Below, piece by piece: positions 7,665-16,873 of a stretch of DNA of 64,000 bases. A program made the position numbers and the translations under genes. Source of the DNA: JAPPHA01 sp964291635 (GTDB taxonomy: Bacteria > Pseudomonadota > Alphaproteobacteria > Rhodobacterales > Rhodobacteraceae); the NCBI GenBank assembly GCA_964291635.2, contig OZ219906.1:143803-207802 (forward strand), in the 5' to 3' direction. Each line of letters begins with the position of its first letter. Positions within the stretch are counted from its first letter, which is position 1. Below the pieces are notes generated by a model. It made no database searches and had not been told where the DNA came from. It saw nothing but the letters and a program-made list of their open reading frames with translations.

Positions 7665-9191
7665 TCACATCACCGCGCCGATCTGCCACGGCACGAACTC
7701 GGTGCCCCCGAAACCCAGGCATTCGCTTCGGGTCGGTTCGCCCGACGCAACGCGCAGGAACAGGTCAAAGATGTCTTTCCCCTTTTCCGCAACATCGGCC
7801 CCGACCGAGACGATATCCCCGCAGTTCACGTCCATGTCGTCTCCCATGCGGGTGTACAGGCTGTCGTTGCTGGCAAGCTTGATGCACGGTGTCGGCATAT
7901 AGCCTGATACCGAACCTCTCCCGGTGGTGAACGCGACCAGATTTGCGCCGGACGCAATCTGGCCAGTGACGGAACACGGGTCATATCCGGGGCTGTCCAT
8001 GAAAACCAGACCCGGAGCTTCGGCCTTTTCGGCATATTTGCAGACAGCGGACAAGGGGGCTGTCCCGCCCTTCGCCACCGCTCCCAGGGATTTTTCAAGA
8101 ATTGTCGTCAACCCGCCGCGCTTGTTTCCGGGAGTGGGGTTGTTGTCCATCACGCATTCGTTGCGGGACGTGTACTCTTCCCACCAACGAATTCGTTCCA
8201 CCAGGCTCCCGCCGACGTCGGCATTGACGGCCCGCCGGGTCAGAAGGTGCTCGGCGCCATAGATTTCCGGGGTTTCCGACAGGACCGCCGTGCCCCCGTG
8301 GCGGACAAGCAGGTCGGCCGCGGCACCGAGCGCGGGGTTCGCCGTAATTCCGGAGTAACCATCGGACCCTCCGCACTGCAAGCCCAGCACCAGCCGGCTT
8401 GCAGGCGCCGGCTTTCGCTCGATCCTGTTGGCGAATCGGGCGATTTCCCCCAGCATTTCGACGCCCCGTTGCACGGTTCGTTGCGTTCCCCCTGTTTGCT
8501 GTATGTTCAGGAACCCGAAGGTGGGGTCGTCCCACCGCCTGTCAGGGCCAACGAGGTCGGGAATCTGCATGACCTCGCATCCGAGGCCAACAAGCAGAAT
8601 CCCGCCGAAATTCGGGTTGCAGGCATACCCCGAAAGGGTTCTGAAAAGAGTCGCGTAACCCTCGTTCCGGTCAGACATCCCACAACCCGTTCCGTGGACG
8701 ATCGGGACGACACCATCGATGTTGTGCATCCCGTCGAGCAACCCCGATCGGTTCACGGCTTCGCCGATGAATCGCGCCACGCTCCCGGCGCAGTTCACGG
8801 TTGTCAGGATGCCGAGATAGTTCCTGGTCCCGACGCTTTTGTCGGACCGGTGATAGCCCATGAATTCCGCCGTCTCCCGGACCGGCGGCAGCGGACGGCA
8901 GTCCAGGCCGAACGCGTAGTCCCGGTTGTGAACACCCATGCCGAGATTGTGTACGTGGACATGATCTCCCGGGGCGATGTCGGATCTCGCGAAGCCGATG
9001 ATCTGCCCGTACTTCAGGACGCCCTCTCCCGCCGCAATCGGCACGACCGCAACCTTGTGGCCGGCCGCTACCCTTGAGAGGACCTTAATCCGGTACCGCT
9101 CAAGACCATCACCGGGCTTGAGTGTGTCCAGCGCAACCGCGACTTGATCCATTTCGTGCAATCTGATGAACTTGGGCGACGTTTGCGTCAT
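7665..9191 (-). CDS. UxaA/GarD-family sugar-acid dehydratase
   Basis: A 508-residue protein with both UxaA parts in one chain: an N-terminal SAF domain (about 1-100, with HVHNLGMGVH) and the large catalytic domain, including GTGCGM near 170, the family hallmark CGGSDGYSGITANPALG, and the DNNPTPGNKRGGLTT block. The family dehydrates sugar acids such as D-altronate and galactarate, using a metal or Fe-S centre. Here it heads an operon with a candidate keto-deoxy-fuconate dehydrogenase and diketo-acid hydrolase. L-fuconate dehydratases described so far belong to the enolase superfamily, and none is seen in this window, so this enzyme may supply that step (inference). SuyB-type sulfolactate lyase is another branch of the family, but that is not fused. 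Confidence 0.85.
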   Translation of the reverse strand: MTQTSPKFIRLHEMDQVAVALDTLKPGDGLERYRIKVLSRVAAGHKVAVVPIAAGEGVLKYGQIIGFARSDIAPGDHVHVHNLGMGVHNRDYAFGLDCRPLPPVRETAEFMGYHRSDKSVGTRNYLGILTTVNCAGSVARFIGEAVNRSGLLDGMHNIDGVVPIVHGTGCGMSDRNEGYATLFRTLSGYACNPNFGGILLVGLGCEVMQIPDLVGPDRRWDDPTFGFLNIQQTGGTQRTVQRGVEMLGEIARFANRIERKPAPASRLVLGLQCGGSDGYSGITANPALGAAADLLVRHGGTAVLSETPEIYGAEHLLTRRAVNADVGGSLVERIRWWEEYTSRNECVMDNNPTPGNKRGGLTTILEKSLGAVAKGGTAPLSAVCKYAEKAEAPGLVFMDSPGYDPCSVTGQIASGANLVAFTTGRGSVSGYMPTPCIKLASNDSLYTRMGDDMDVNCGDIVSVGADVAEKGKDIFDLFLRVASGEPTRSECLGFGGTEFVPWQIGAVM

Positions 9192-9703
9192 GGTTGATCT
9201 CCCGTTTCAAACTTGGTTCCAAATGACCATGGGCCACCAGATTCACAACTCGGTGCGTATCCCGCTCCGAGCGAATTTCTTGGCACGGGACTCGTTAAAT
9301 GCCCAACGTATGCCGAAATTTTTTTCTCCGGGCTGACAACTCCATATCATACGGCAATTTTTCTTGGCGTTCACAGATAGCATGTTTTTCGATTGCGATT
9401 GCGTGAGCGGATCCCGCAACCCGCAAAAGCATTGTCGACCGCCATTCAGATATCGTAGTAACGATAATGCTTTTGTTAGCATTTCCAACTTGCGGCATGG
9501 TCATCATGGTTCACACATGAAAGAGTGGAACTGCGTCAGCAATCGAATCACCTTTGGCATGCTGTGATCGAAAATCCCATCTGCATGTATTTTCAATGTG
9601 ATTGACAAAACTTCGGAAAACCACCGTCTGCAACCACGTCGCCGCTCCCAAGACCCATGCCGCGGAGCGTGTACGAGAGACCTGGCGAAAATTAAACCAG
9701 GCA
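9192..9703. other. Intergenic, divergent upstream region
   Basis: About 510 bases, AT-richer than the surroundings, holding the promoter of the dehydratase operon (minus strand) and the 3' flank of the broken aldo/keto reductase. Small frames here show no family match. The stretch near 9690-9710 (GCATCATCGCTGAACA) recurs near 19410-19425 behind the second broken reductase, so the paralogy extends past the coding part. Confidence 0.5.
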
Positions 9704-10771
9704 TCATCGCTGAACAAATCTGGCACTGTGTGTCGGTATCGGAGCATTCTTGCGGATGAGACCGGTTTCCAGCAAGTCCAGCCACAATTCGTGCGGAATC
9801 GTCTGTGCAAGTCTGGACACGTTCGATCTGACCTCCGCAGCGGTTGGTGCACCGGGAATCACCGATTTCACGCTGGGATGACCAAGGACAAACCGGAGGG
9901 CCGCATCGATGAGCCGTGTGCCATGCGCTTTGCAGACTTTGTCCATTCGATTGACTCTTCGGAGTATTTCCAACGGCGCGTCGGCGCCGTTGAAATTTGC
10001 GCCTGGAACGGGTCCCGTTGCCAGGATACCGGAATTGAAAGGTCCTCCGAGAATGATGCCGACATCCCGCTCTTCGCAGAGAGGCAAATAAGTCTCCAAA
10101 GCATCCTGTTCAGCAGCGTGTATCGACCCGCCAGCAGAAAACAATCGAAATCAGCAAGCCTCAATAGCCTTTCGCAGACCTGCCATTCGTTGACACCCGC
10201 GTCGATGGCTGCAATTGTCCCTGCACTTTGGAGTTCCTTGAGTGCTCGATAACCACCACGGTCGAACAACTCGCGGACCCGTCGATCGCTGGCGTCTTGG
10301 CTACCGAGGGAGAATGCGCAAACGTCATGAACAAAGAGGATCTCGGCATATTCAGTTTCAAGACGTACCTTGCTATCTTCTTAGGACCTCATCACCCCAT
10401 CGTAGCTGTAGTCGAAAACGATCGTCTTTTTTGGGAACATCGACAAACGCTTCCGGCGTGACTTCGTCTTGATCACAATCCAGAAGTACTCTTCCGACTT
10501 TTGTCGAGAGAACCAGATTGGCGCGACCGAATTGACGTACTGCATGTGACAATCGCAGTTCGGAGCGGCCGAGACCATACTGGGGTGCTGTATCGAAATA
10601 TCGAATGTCCGCATCAAAGGCAGCCGACAACGCCTCCTCTGCGTCATCATCCGAAACTTTGCGATACAGGTTTCCTATTGGCGCGCCGCCGAAACATATG
10701 AAACCTATGACACTGAGTTCGACCGGTCGGGAAATCCGATTGTTCAGGAGTCTCGTTTGCACGACTTGCAT
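9704..10771 (-). pseudogene. Aldo/keto reductase (L-fucose/D-threo-aldose dehydrogenase type), decayed copy 1
   Basis: Three minus-strand frames line up along the intact reductase at 55345-56361. N-terminal: GGAPIGNLY, RYFDTAPQYGLGRSELRL and LSTKVGRVL, which carry the catalytic D, Y and K. Middle: FDRGGYRALKELQS, GVNEWQVCERL and FLLAGRYTLL. C-terminal: LCEERDVGIILGGPFNSGILATGP through LWLDLLETGLI. At least two frame changes, one near 10380 and one near 10130, break the chain. About one codon in three differs from the intact paralogue, so this is an old duplicate that decayed, not a recent error. Confidence 0.8.
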
Positions 10772-11213
10772 TTAGTGAAATTCACGCATCATAGCCGGCG
10801 AGCAAATGCCAGATCGGTCATGTTCAGGTTGTGCCGCTCCGATAACCGACCGTCTTGAATGCCTGCACATCGTCAGGCGGACAGCGACCGAGTCCCGAAT
10901 CCTGATCGGCGTGCGAACCGGCTCGTGTTCCTCCATCTTCACCTCAGTTTGCCGAGATAAGGGACGCAACACCATAGTCTTACAATGCACAGCAAGGGCG
11001 GCTGTTCCAGCAGCGTCAATAGTCCGATGGAATGTGGTGAAGTTGTGCATCTCGTCTCGAAACACCTTGTTGTCCATGCAGATGTCTTTGGAACCGTCGG
11101 CATCAGCGCCAAAAAATTTCCGCTGACATCCGAAGGAGGTTTCCAGTTTCATGTTCTGTGTTCGCTTTGATCGACCGCCACGTCGTCCAGCAGGACAATT
11201 CAACGAATGAAGT
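10772..11213 (-). other. Degenerate region shared with the second reductase copy
   Basis: No intact gene. The segment near 10850-10915 (reading GACAGCGACCGAGTCCCGA and on) reappears, diverged, near 20545-20610 upstream of the second broken aldo/keto reductase. Translated on the minus strand, both give a TPI.(I/T)RDSVA(V/I)R.TM..HS(R/K)RS pattern, so the duplicated unit included an upstream gene end or leader whose identity I do not recognise. An open frame of 143 codons here (10772-11203) lacks family features. Confidence 0.45.
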
Positions 11214-11972
11214 TCAGTTGGATAAACAATCTGTTGACACCCCAGCTCTCACATCGACGGTAGAATCCTGTGCAATCCGGAAATCGGCCGAAACCCCGTT
11301 TGCACGGCAAAGTGCGATGCCGCCAGCGCAGTCCCAGATTCCGTCGCAACCCATCTCAAGGTAACCCGACAACCGTCCTAGCGAGACAAACAGGAGAGAA
11401 ATCGCACAGGATCCAAGTGACACGATGTTAAATCCCCTGGATTCCATTGAGTTTTCCAGCAATCCACGTTCGGTACCGTTCCAGTTCGAATTTCGCCCGA
11501 TGCCAAAACATGGCCGCAGCCGCTCGCCCGGCAGAACTGTCGATCCACGGATTTCGAAGCCAATCCCGGGTCCGCCTACGGCGGTCAAGCCTAGAGCCGG
11601 CGCGTGAACGCCGCCTAGGCGCGGCAGGTCACCATGCATCCGGGCAATGGAAATGCACCAAAGCGGCAGTCCGGACAGGAAATTCGATGTCCCGTCGATC
11701 GGGTCGATTGTCCAGTATGCCCCGGTCGGTTTGCCGCCGAATTCTTCCCCACTGAGACCGTCGCCAGGAAATGCCATGCCCAACTGCTCGCACAACACTC
11801 GCTCCACGGTCTGATCGGCATCCGAGACGTAGTCCCCGGGCGACTTTTCCCTGATACGGCGTTTGTCGATCCGGTCAAACATGCCTAGAGCATACTCACC
11901 GGCGGCATCCAGAATCGTCATGACAGTATCGATGTCCCGTTGCCCGGTAACCTGTCGCCGGTCGGTCAGCAT
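11214..11972 (-). CDS. Inositol monophosphatase-family phosphatase
   Basis: A 252-residue member of the lithium-sensitive phosphatase superfamily. The metal residues are visible as the GEEFGG glutamates, the WTIDPIDGTSNF block (DPIDGT) and the late CDGIWDCAGG block, equivalent to the family's WD.AAG. Family members hydrolyse inositol phosphates, fructose-1,6-bisphosphate or PAP. The ATG at 11972 overlaps the end of the glycerophosphodiesterase gene by seven bases, so it is the last gene of the ABC operon. Coupling to a glycerophosphodiesterase suggests inositol phosphates released from glycerophosphoinositol as substrate; this is inference from context. Confidence 0.8.
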   Translation of the reverse strand: MLTDRRQVTGQRDIDTVMTILDAAGEYALGMFDRIDKRRIREKSPGDYVSDADQTVERVLCEQLGMAFPGDGLSGEEFGGKPTGAYWTIDPIDGTSNFLSGLPLWCISIARMHGDLPRLGGVHAPALGLTAVGGPGIGFEIRGSTVLPGERLRPCFGIGRNSNWNGTERGLLENSMESRGFNIVSLGSCAISLLFVSLGRLSGYLEMGCDGIWDCAGGIALCRANGVSADFRIAQDSTVDVRAGVSTDCLSN

Positions 11973-12949
11973 CTGCGAAACCCCGCTGCCTTCAACCAGT
12001 CCAGAACGAATTGCGCATCGTCTGTCTGAATGACCGACGCACCGTGCGCGATCCAGAAACCATAGACGCTGTCGGGGGCGATTCTTCCGAGTTCGCAACT
12101 TCGCCCCCCGTTCCATTGATGGTGTCCGGGAATGTGCGGATTGACGAAGAGCGTGTTCACGAAGAGGCGCATGTTTCTGTCGGCCGCGATCCTGCGAGCC
12201 TCCAGAGAAAACAGGGGACCGCCATCGAGCGTCATGCCCCTGCGGGCCAGGAGATTGTAGCCCGCATCATCGCCGAACCGGTAATCGACTATGCACTCGA
12301 TGCAAACCGGAGACAGGAGGTCGCAGGCGGTTTTCATGCATTCAAGATCATCCCGGCTGTCGATCAGGACAGGAATGAATTCGACCGGATCCGGAGTGCG
12401 TGAAATGATTTCAGCGACCCGCTCGAACCCGGTTGCGTCCCTCAGATTCGACTTGATCGTAAGCTGATGCGAAACGCCGGCCGCAGCAGCAATTCGTGCG
12501 ATTTCCGGGATCGTTTCAATTCCCGTTTTCAGTTCCACATTGACCAGCATCTGGTCTCCCAGAGCCTGGAACACCTCTTCGAGGCTTGGAATTGTTGCTG
12601 CGAATTCCTTTCGCGTTGCCGGATGGACAAGCGGTACCTCCCTGAGATCCGAAAACCTTAAGGACGCGATTTCACCTTTCGCTGCCGTCGTCCGGTCCAC
12701 GGTCATGTCGTGCATGACGACAGCGGTCCCGTCAGAAGTGAATTGCACGTCGACCTCGACCAGATCGCAGCCAATCTGGCGAGCCCGTTCGACGGCGGGC
12801 ACCGAGTTCTCGGGAAGGATGACATGGCCTTCATCGAGAAACACACCTCGGTGAGCCATCACGAAGACTTCGCCGGGAAATTCGTTGGGATTGCGAAAGC
12901 GTTCCGCCAGGCTTTTTGATTGCTGCGACAAATGTTCTCTTCCTTTCAT
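11966..12949 (-). CDS. Glycerophosphodiester phosphodiesterase
   Basis: A 327-residue GDPD-fold enzyme. The family motifs occur in order: MAHRGVF (catalytic HR), LPENSVPA, LVEVDVQFTSDG (the metal E.D pair) and VVMHDMTVDRTT (second catalytic histidine), then VNVELKTG. It hydrolyses deacylated phospholipids to an alcohol and glycerol phosphate. No signal peptide is seen, so it is probably cytoplasmic and acts after import. The ATG at 12949 overlaps the permease stop as ATGA; the longer open frame to 13441 would lie inside the permease gene. Placed between an ABC importer and an inositol-phosphatase-family enzyme, it likely processes an imported glycerophosphodiester. Confidence 0.85.
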   Translation of the reverse strand: MKGREHLSQQSKSLAERFRNPNEFPGEVFVMAHRGVFLDEGHVILPENSVPAVERARQIGCDLVEVDVQFTSDGTAVVMHDMTVDRTTAAKGEIASLRFSDLREVPLVHPATRKEFAATIPSLEEVFQALGDQMLVNVELKTGIETIPEIARIAAAAGVSHQLTIKSNLRDATGFERVAEIISRTPDPVEFIPVLIDSRDDLECMKTACDLLSPVCIECIVDYRFGDDAGYNLLARRGMTLDGGPLFSLEARRIAADRNMRLFVNTLFVNPHIPGHHQWNGGRSCELGRIAPDSVYGFWIAHGASVIQTDDAQFVLDWLKAAGFRRC

Positions 12950-14640
12950 CGCCCACCGCCCAATCCGTACTTGTCGGCAAGCGTGATTATGACGAGCGAA
13001 AACGCCATAATGAGCGTGATGTAGACGAGGTTGATCGCCGCCTGTTCCGGGTTCGACGACCTGGCGCCTTCGAAGAGTGCGATGGACAGCGGCTTGTTGT
13101 TCACGTTGAACAGGAATGCGGACATGGAATACTCGCTCAGAATTCCATTCAGGGTCATTCCCGCGATGAGGACTATGACCGGCAGGACCAGGGGAATGGT
13201 CACCCGCAGGAACCGGTAATACGCGGGCGCACCCAATGATTGCGCGGCTTCGTTCAGAGCGGGATCGAGGGAAAAGAAAGCAGCCCGCAGGAAACGCATC
13301 ATGATGGGGATGCTCACGATGGCGTAACCGATCGGCAGGATCCAGAAACCGCCAAGAAGAACACTGTTTGCGACAAGCAGGTTCGGTTCGTCGTAGGTCA
13401 GGATCAGTCCGACCGCGATGAAGGGAGCGGGCAGGATCCACGGGACCATGAAGGAAAGATCAAGCGCGGTCGTGCCAATGTTTGAGTTTCTGTGCGCGAG
13501 ATTGACAACGAACAGGCTGATCATGATCCCGGCAATCGTGGCGCTGGCACCCATGAGCAGGCTGTTCTTTAGCGGGATGAACGCCGCGCTCTGCGAAAAT
13601 ACGGTTGCATAATTCTGCATCGTGAAGCTGCTGGGCAGCATCTCCGTTCCGATGGATCTGGCCGGTGCAAACGAAAAGAGAATGACCAGCGCAATGGGGA
13701 CCAGCTGGATGACCGCGATGCCATAGGCAAGAGCGTGAACCGCCGTATTCACGACAGGGTTCGCGATGCGGATGCGTTCGATGGGAACAGGCGTCTTTGA
13801 GCCCCCGATATAGCTGCCCCGCCGCTCCACGTATTGCATGGCGGCAATACAGAGGATCACGGCAAGTCCGAGCCCGATCGACAGCATGGCGGCCATGTCC
13901 GGCCGCCGGAGAGAATTCAACGTCAGGATCAACTCCGTGACCATGTCGAAGCGTCGCCCGCCCAGGACCGCCGGAATCGCGAATGAGCCGAGAGACTTGT
14001 ATGTGACCAGCAGGGTCGTTGCGAAAACCGTCGGCAGCAACACGGGAAGCACGACCCTGACGAAGGCTTCCATGTTGGTGGCACCGAGACCTCTCGCCGC
14101 TTCGACGGTCGAATAGTCGACCCGGCGAATCGCCGCCCTCAGGAATAGAAAATGAAAGCTCGTCAGAAGGAAGCTGTGCGCGAAGACAACCGCCAGAGTG
14201 CCGGTAAACCAGTCGTTCGGCAGGGCGGGCCACACGGACTGCAGCAATCTGGTAAGTGCACCGGTCTGGCCGTAGACAAATCCGTAACCGGTCGCCGCGG
14301 CCACGGAAACGAATATCAGTGGCGTCGAATAGGCAAACCGGAGAAACCCCCTGCCGCCAATCCTGAGGTATTCGAGGACCGCGACCTGAAAGATTCCGAC
14401 CACGTTCACCGTGATGACGGAAAGGCCCGTGACAACAAGCGTATTGACGATGGCGGTCCGAACCCTCCGGGATCCGGCCAGTTCGTCGACCGCCCCAAGG
14501 CTGATATCTCCTTCGGGCGCGAAAGCAAACCGGAGGACGGAAAAAATGGGTGCATAGATGAAGCTGATCGCACACCAGATTACGACAACGAGCAGGACCG
14601 AACGAACCAAAGGGAGGCGGCTGATACCCGACATTGTCAT
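12946..14640 (-). CDS. ABC transporter permease, fused two-unit (FbpB/PhnV type)
   Basis: A 564-residue inner-membrane protein containing two binding-protein-dependent permease units in one chain, about twelve membrane helices. Each half has an EAA loop: VEAARGLGATNMEAFVRVVLP in the first and NEAAQSLGAPAYYRFLRVTIP in the second. This fused layout is typical of importers for iron, thiamine, phosphonates and related anions. The ATG at 14640 overlaps the ATPase stop as ATGA, so the ATPase, permease, phosphodiesterase and phosphatase genes are coupled end to end. Substrate cannot be read from the permease itself. Confidence 0.85.
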   Translation of the reverse strand: MTMSGISRLPLVRSVLLVVVIWCAISFIYAPIFSVLRFAFAPEGDISLGAVDELAGSRRVRTAIVNTLVVTGLSVITVNVVGIFQVAVLEYLRIGGRGFLRFAYSTPLIFVSVAAATGYGFVYGQTGALTRLLQSVWPALPNDWFTGTLAVVFAHSFLLTSFHFLFLRAAIRRVDYSTVEAARGLGATNMEAFVRVVLPVLLPTVFATTLLVTYKSLGSFAIPAVLGGRRFDMVTELILTLNSLRRPDMAAMLSIGLGLAVILCIAAMQYVERRGSYIGGSKTPVPIERIRIANPVVNTAVHALAYGIAVIQLVPIALVILFSFAPARSIGTEMLPSSFTMQNYATVFSQSAAFIPLKNSLLMGASATIAGIMISLFVVNLAHRNSNIGTTALDLSFMVPWILPAPFIAVGLILTYDEPNLLVANSVLLGGFWILPIGYAIVSIPIMMRFLRAAFFSLDPALNEAAQSLGAPAYYRFLRVTIPLVLPVIVLIAGMTLNGILSEYSMSAFLFNVNNKPLSIALFEGARSSNPEQAAINLVYITLIMAFSLVIITLADKYGLGGGR

Positions 14641-15635
14641 GGCGGGTCGCCGAAGCTGAGAATCCGTTCGCAGGCCAGATTCAGGTTCACGTCCTGTCCA
14701 ATGTTCAGATTCTCGACAGAGGGACCGCAGAGGACCAGGCATTGCAGCGGTTCACCGAATACGTCCAGGAACAGCCGTGTCATCGATCCGAGATAGTCCA
14801 CGTCCGTGACCTTCGCATGTAAGCATTGCGTATCTCCGGCCTGCGTTAGGGTCACATGTTCAGGACGGACGAAATGTCGTTTGCCCGCGTCGAGACTCAA
14901 AGCCCGCGCAACATTTTGGCCAATTTCGTTCGCGGCCCCGAGGAACTGGCAGACAAAAGGGTTTGCCGGCGAATCATACAATTCCCGCGCGGTTCCGACC
15001 TGCTCGGCATGCCCGGCGTTGATGACCATCAACCTGCTGGACATCGGCAGCGCCTCTTCCTGGTCGTGCGTGACGAACACGGCTGTAAAACCCATGTCCC
15101 TTTGCAACCGTTTGATTTCATGACGCATGTCTTCCCGGACTTTCGCGTCGAGGTTCGAGAGCGGCTCATCAAACAGCAGGACCTGTGTGCCCATGACCAG
15201 GGACCGTGCGACGGCCACGCGTTGCTGTTGCCCGCCGGACAATTCGGCGGGTTTCTTATTGCCGTGCTGTTCGATGCCGGTGGCTTCCAGCACGGCATCG
15301 ACCGCTCGCGATATTTCCCTTCGCGGCCTGCGTGCCACCCTCAGGCCGAAGGCAACGTTTTCGGTGACCGTCATATGCGGGAACAATGCGTAGTTCTGAA
15401 AAACCATGCCGACGCTGCGTTTTTCCGCGGGTATGTCGGTGACGTCAGTTCCGTCGATCGTGATCCTTCCGGACGCGACCGGTACGAATCCCGCGATGGC
15501 ACGCAGGATGGTTGTCTTGCCGCATCCGGACGGGCCAAGAAGAGTGAAGAACTCTCCCGTTTCGATCCTGAGATTCATCGGTTTGATGACTTCGTTCGGC
15601 CCATACCTGATGCTCACGTTGTCGAGTTCAATCAT
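14637..15635 (-). CDS. ABC transporter ATP-binding protein (Fbp/Pot type)
   Basis: A 332-residue importer ATPase with Walker A GPSGCGKTT at 34-42, Q-loop in FQNYALFPHM, signature LSGGQQQRVAVARS, Walker B LLFDEPLSNLD and the switch histidine in VFVTHDQ. The C-terminal 100 residues form a TOBE-type regulatory region. It lies 80 bases downstream of the binding-protein gene, separated by a strong hairpin, and is coupled to the fused permease. Like other proteins of this group it would energise uptake of the ligand bound by the 15716-16726 protein. Confidence 0.87.
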   Translation of the reverse strand: MIELDNVSIRYGPNEVIKPMNLRIETGEFFTLLGPSGCGKTTILRAIAGFVPVASGRITIDGTDVTDIPAEKRSVGMVFQNYALFPHMTVTENVAFGLRVARRPRREISRAVDAVLEATGIEQHGNKKPAELSGGQQQRVAVARSLVMGTQVLLFDEPLSNLDAKVREDMRHEIKRLQRDMGFTAVFVTHDQEEALPMSSRLMVINAGHAEQVGTARELYDSPANPFVCQFLGAANEIGQNVARALSLDAGKRHFVRPEHVTLTQAGDTQCLHAKVTDVDYLGSMTRLFLDVFGEPLQCLVLCGPSVENLNIGQDVNLNLACERILSFGDPP

Positions 15636-15661
15636 GGACGAGCCTTGCGTTGGACCGGCTT

Positions 15662-15698
15662 ACGGCCGGGCACCGCGGGAGAATTGATGCCCGGCCGT
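15662..15698 (-). promoter_or_regulatory. Intercistronic hairpin between binding protein and ATPase
   Basis: ACGGCCGGGCA at 15662-15672 and TGCCCGGCCGT at 15688-15698 are a perfect 11-bp inverted repeat with a 15-base loop. No T-tract follows on the minus strand, so it is more likely an mRNA-stabilising or attenuating hairpin that keeps binding-protein expression above the rest of the operon than a full terminator. Confidence 0.65.
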
Positions 15699-15715
15699 TA
15701 CCACAATCGACGGAG

Positions 15716-16726
15716 TCACCTGATTTCGAGTTCGATACGCTGGATCCAGCCATCGATCCTGGGCGCCACGACGTCCCAGTCGATCGGTTGCGGCTGGACA
15801 AGGGTTGCGTTCTTCTTCACCGCGTCCGGAGCTGCCGCAATAGCGTCCGGGTGAACAGGAACCTGGCCGAATTCCTCCGCATAAGCGACCATGAATTCCG
15901 GAGACCCGAACCAGTCCACGAATGCCCTGGCGTCATCAAATTGATCCGTCCCCTTCATGATGGCGATTCCTTCGGCGATGAAGGGCGTTCCACCTTCAGT
16001 ATCCACCATGATCGCCTTGTAGCCAACGTTGTCGGCCAAACGCCCGACACCGCCGAACCAGTTCAAATCTATGGCGGCTTCGTTGTTGACGAAAGCCGCG
16101 GTCTTGGCATCCGCGCTGTCCACGACGATGGCATTGTCGTAGAGTTTCTGCATGAAGTCCCAGCCTTCTTCCGAGATTTCGCCGTTTTCATCGGCGAAAC
16201 GAAGCAACATCCCGACCAGGTAGGTCTTCGTCGTTTGCCACGTGGTGGGTCCAATAACGTATTTCCCCGCATATCGGTCCTCGACGAGTTGCAGCCAGCT
16301 TGTCGGAGCGTCTGCTCCCGCCAGCATGTCCGAATTGTACGCAATCACGACTGGCGTCTGCCAGAACTTGTAGACCATCTGGTGTGCATCGTCGCGGTAG
16401 ACTTCGGGCAAGCCCTCGGCCCAATTCGGAACATATGCCTGGAATAGTCCTTCCGCTTTCAAGGTGGCCATGGCCGCGTCGATCAGGCCAAACACGACGT
16501 CCGCCTGCGGGTTAGCCTTTTCGGCAAGGATGCGATCAAAGAGCTCCCCACCGCCGGCCGTCAAGATTGTCACGTCGTGTCCGGCGGATTCGGCCTGCTC
16601 TGCGATCCAAACGGCTCGCTCGTCACCTTGCGGTGAGTATATGATGAGCGACTCTGCGGTGGCCGCCGAGGCTCCCGGAAAAGACAGCAATACCATTGCA
16701 CCAATCAGCCAGTACCTCTTCGTCAT
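15716..16726 (-). CDS. ABC transporter periplasmic substrate-binding protein
   Basis: A 336-residue secreted protein. Residues 1-24 form a signal peptide (positive MTKR, hydrophobic core, SAATA cleavage region). The mature part opens SLIIYSPQGDE and has the two-lobed layout of FbpA/PotD-like binding proteins, with DVVFGLIDAAM and a late AFVDWFGSPEFM block. This group includes receptors for ferric iron, polyamines, 2-aminoethylphosphonate and organic phosphate esters. Downstream partners (phosphodiesterase, inositol-phosphatase-like) suggest a glycerophosphodiester ligand. It is the first gene of the operon, transcribed away from the ROK regulator. Confidence 0.83.
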   Translation of the reverse strand: MTKRYWLIGAMVLLSFPGASAATAESLIIYSPQGDERAVWIAEQAESAGHDVTILTAGGGELFDRILAEKANPQADVVFGLIDAAMATLKAEGLFQAYVPNWAEGLPEVYRDDAHQMVYKFWQTPVVIAYNSDMLAGADAPTSWLQLVEDRYAGKYVIGPTTWQTTKTYLVGMLLRFADENGEISEEGWDFMQKLYDNAIVVDSADAKTAAFVNNEAAIDLNWFGGVGRLADNVGYKAIMVDTEGGTPFIAEGIAIMKGTDQFDDARAFVDWFGSPEFMVAYAEEFGQVPVHPDAIAAAPDAVKKNATLVQPQPIDWDVVAPRIDGWIQRIELEIR

Positions 16727-16873
16727 TTGGAAGTTCCTCCTCTTTTGCTAAATGTTGTCTCACAGGTCTTTGCGTGAGATTATCAGTATGGAATTAGTTA
16801 GCATAATAAATTACGTTGCGTAAAGTAATTTGTTTGCGGCATTTTGTGTCGCGTGAAAACGAGGAGGTGACGC
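16727..16873. promoter_or_regulatory. Divergent promoter region with an inverted-repeat operator
   Basis: AT-rich gap between the binding-protein gene and the ROK regulator. AAATTAC at 16808-16814 and GTAATTT at 16825-16831 form a perfect 7-bp inverted repeat with a 10-base spacer. Placement between divergent transporter and regulator genes is the usual position for an operator bound by the ROK protein. GAGGAGG at 16860-16866 is the ribosome binding site of the ROK gene. Confidence 0.55.

Noticed and set aside
7665..9191. UxaA-type gene as SuyB-like sulfolactate sulfo-lyase linked to the sulfosugar locus
   Set aside because: The protein has its SAF part fused, as in altronate/galactarate dehydratases, and its operon partners are sugar-acid enzymes; SuyA and SuyB are separate proteins.
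10772..11203. 143-codon minus-strand frame as a gene
   Set aside because: No recognisable motif; it contains the diverged flank also found before the second broken reductase, so it is more likely debris.
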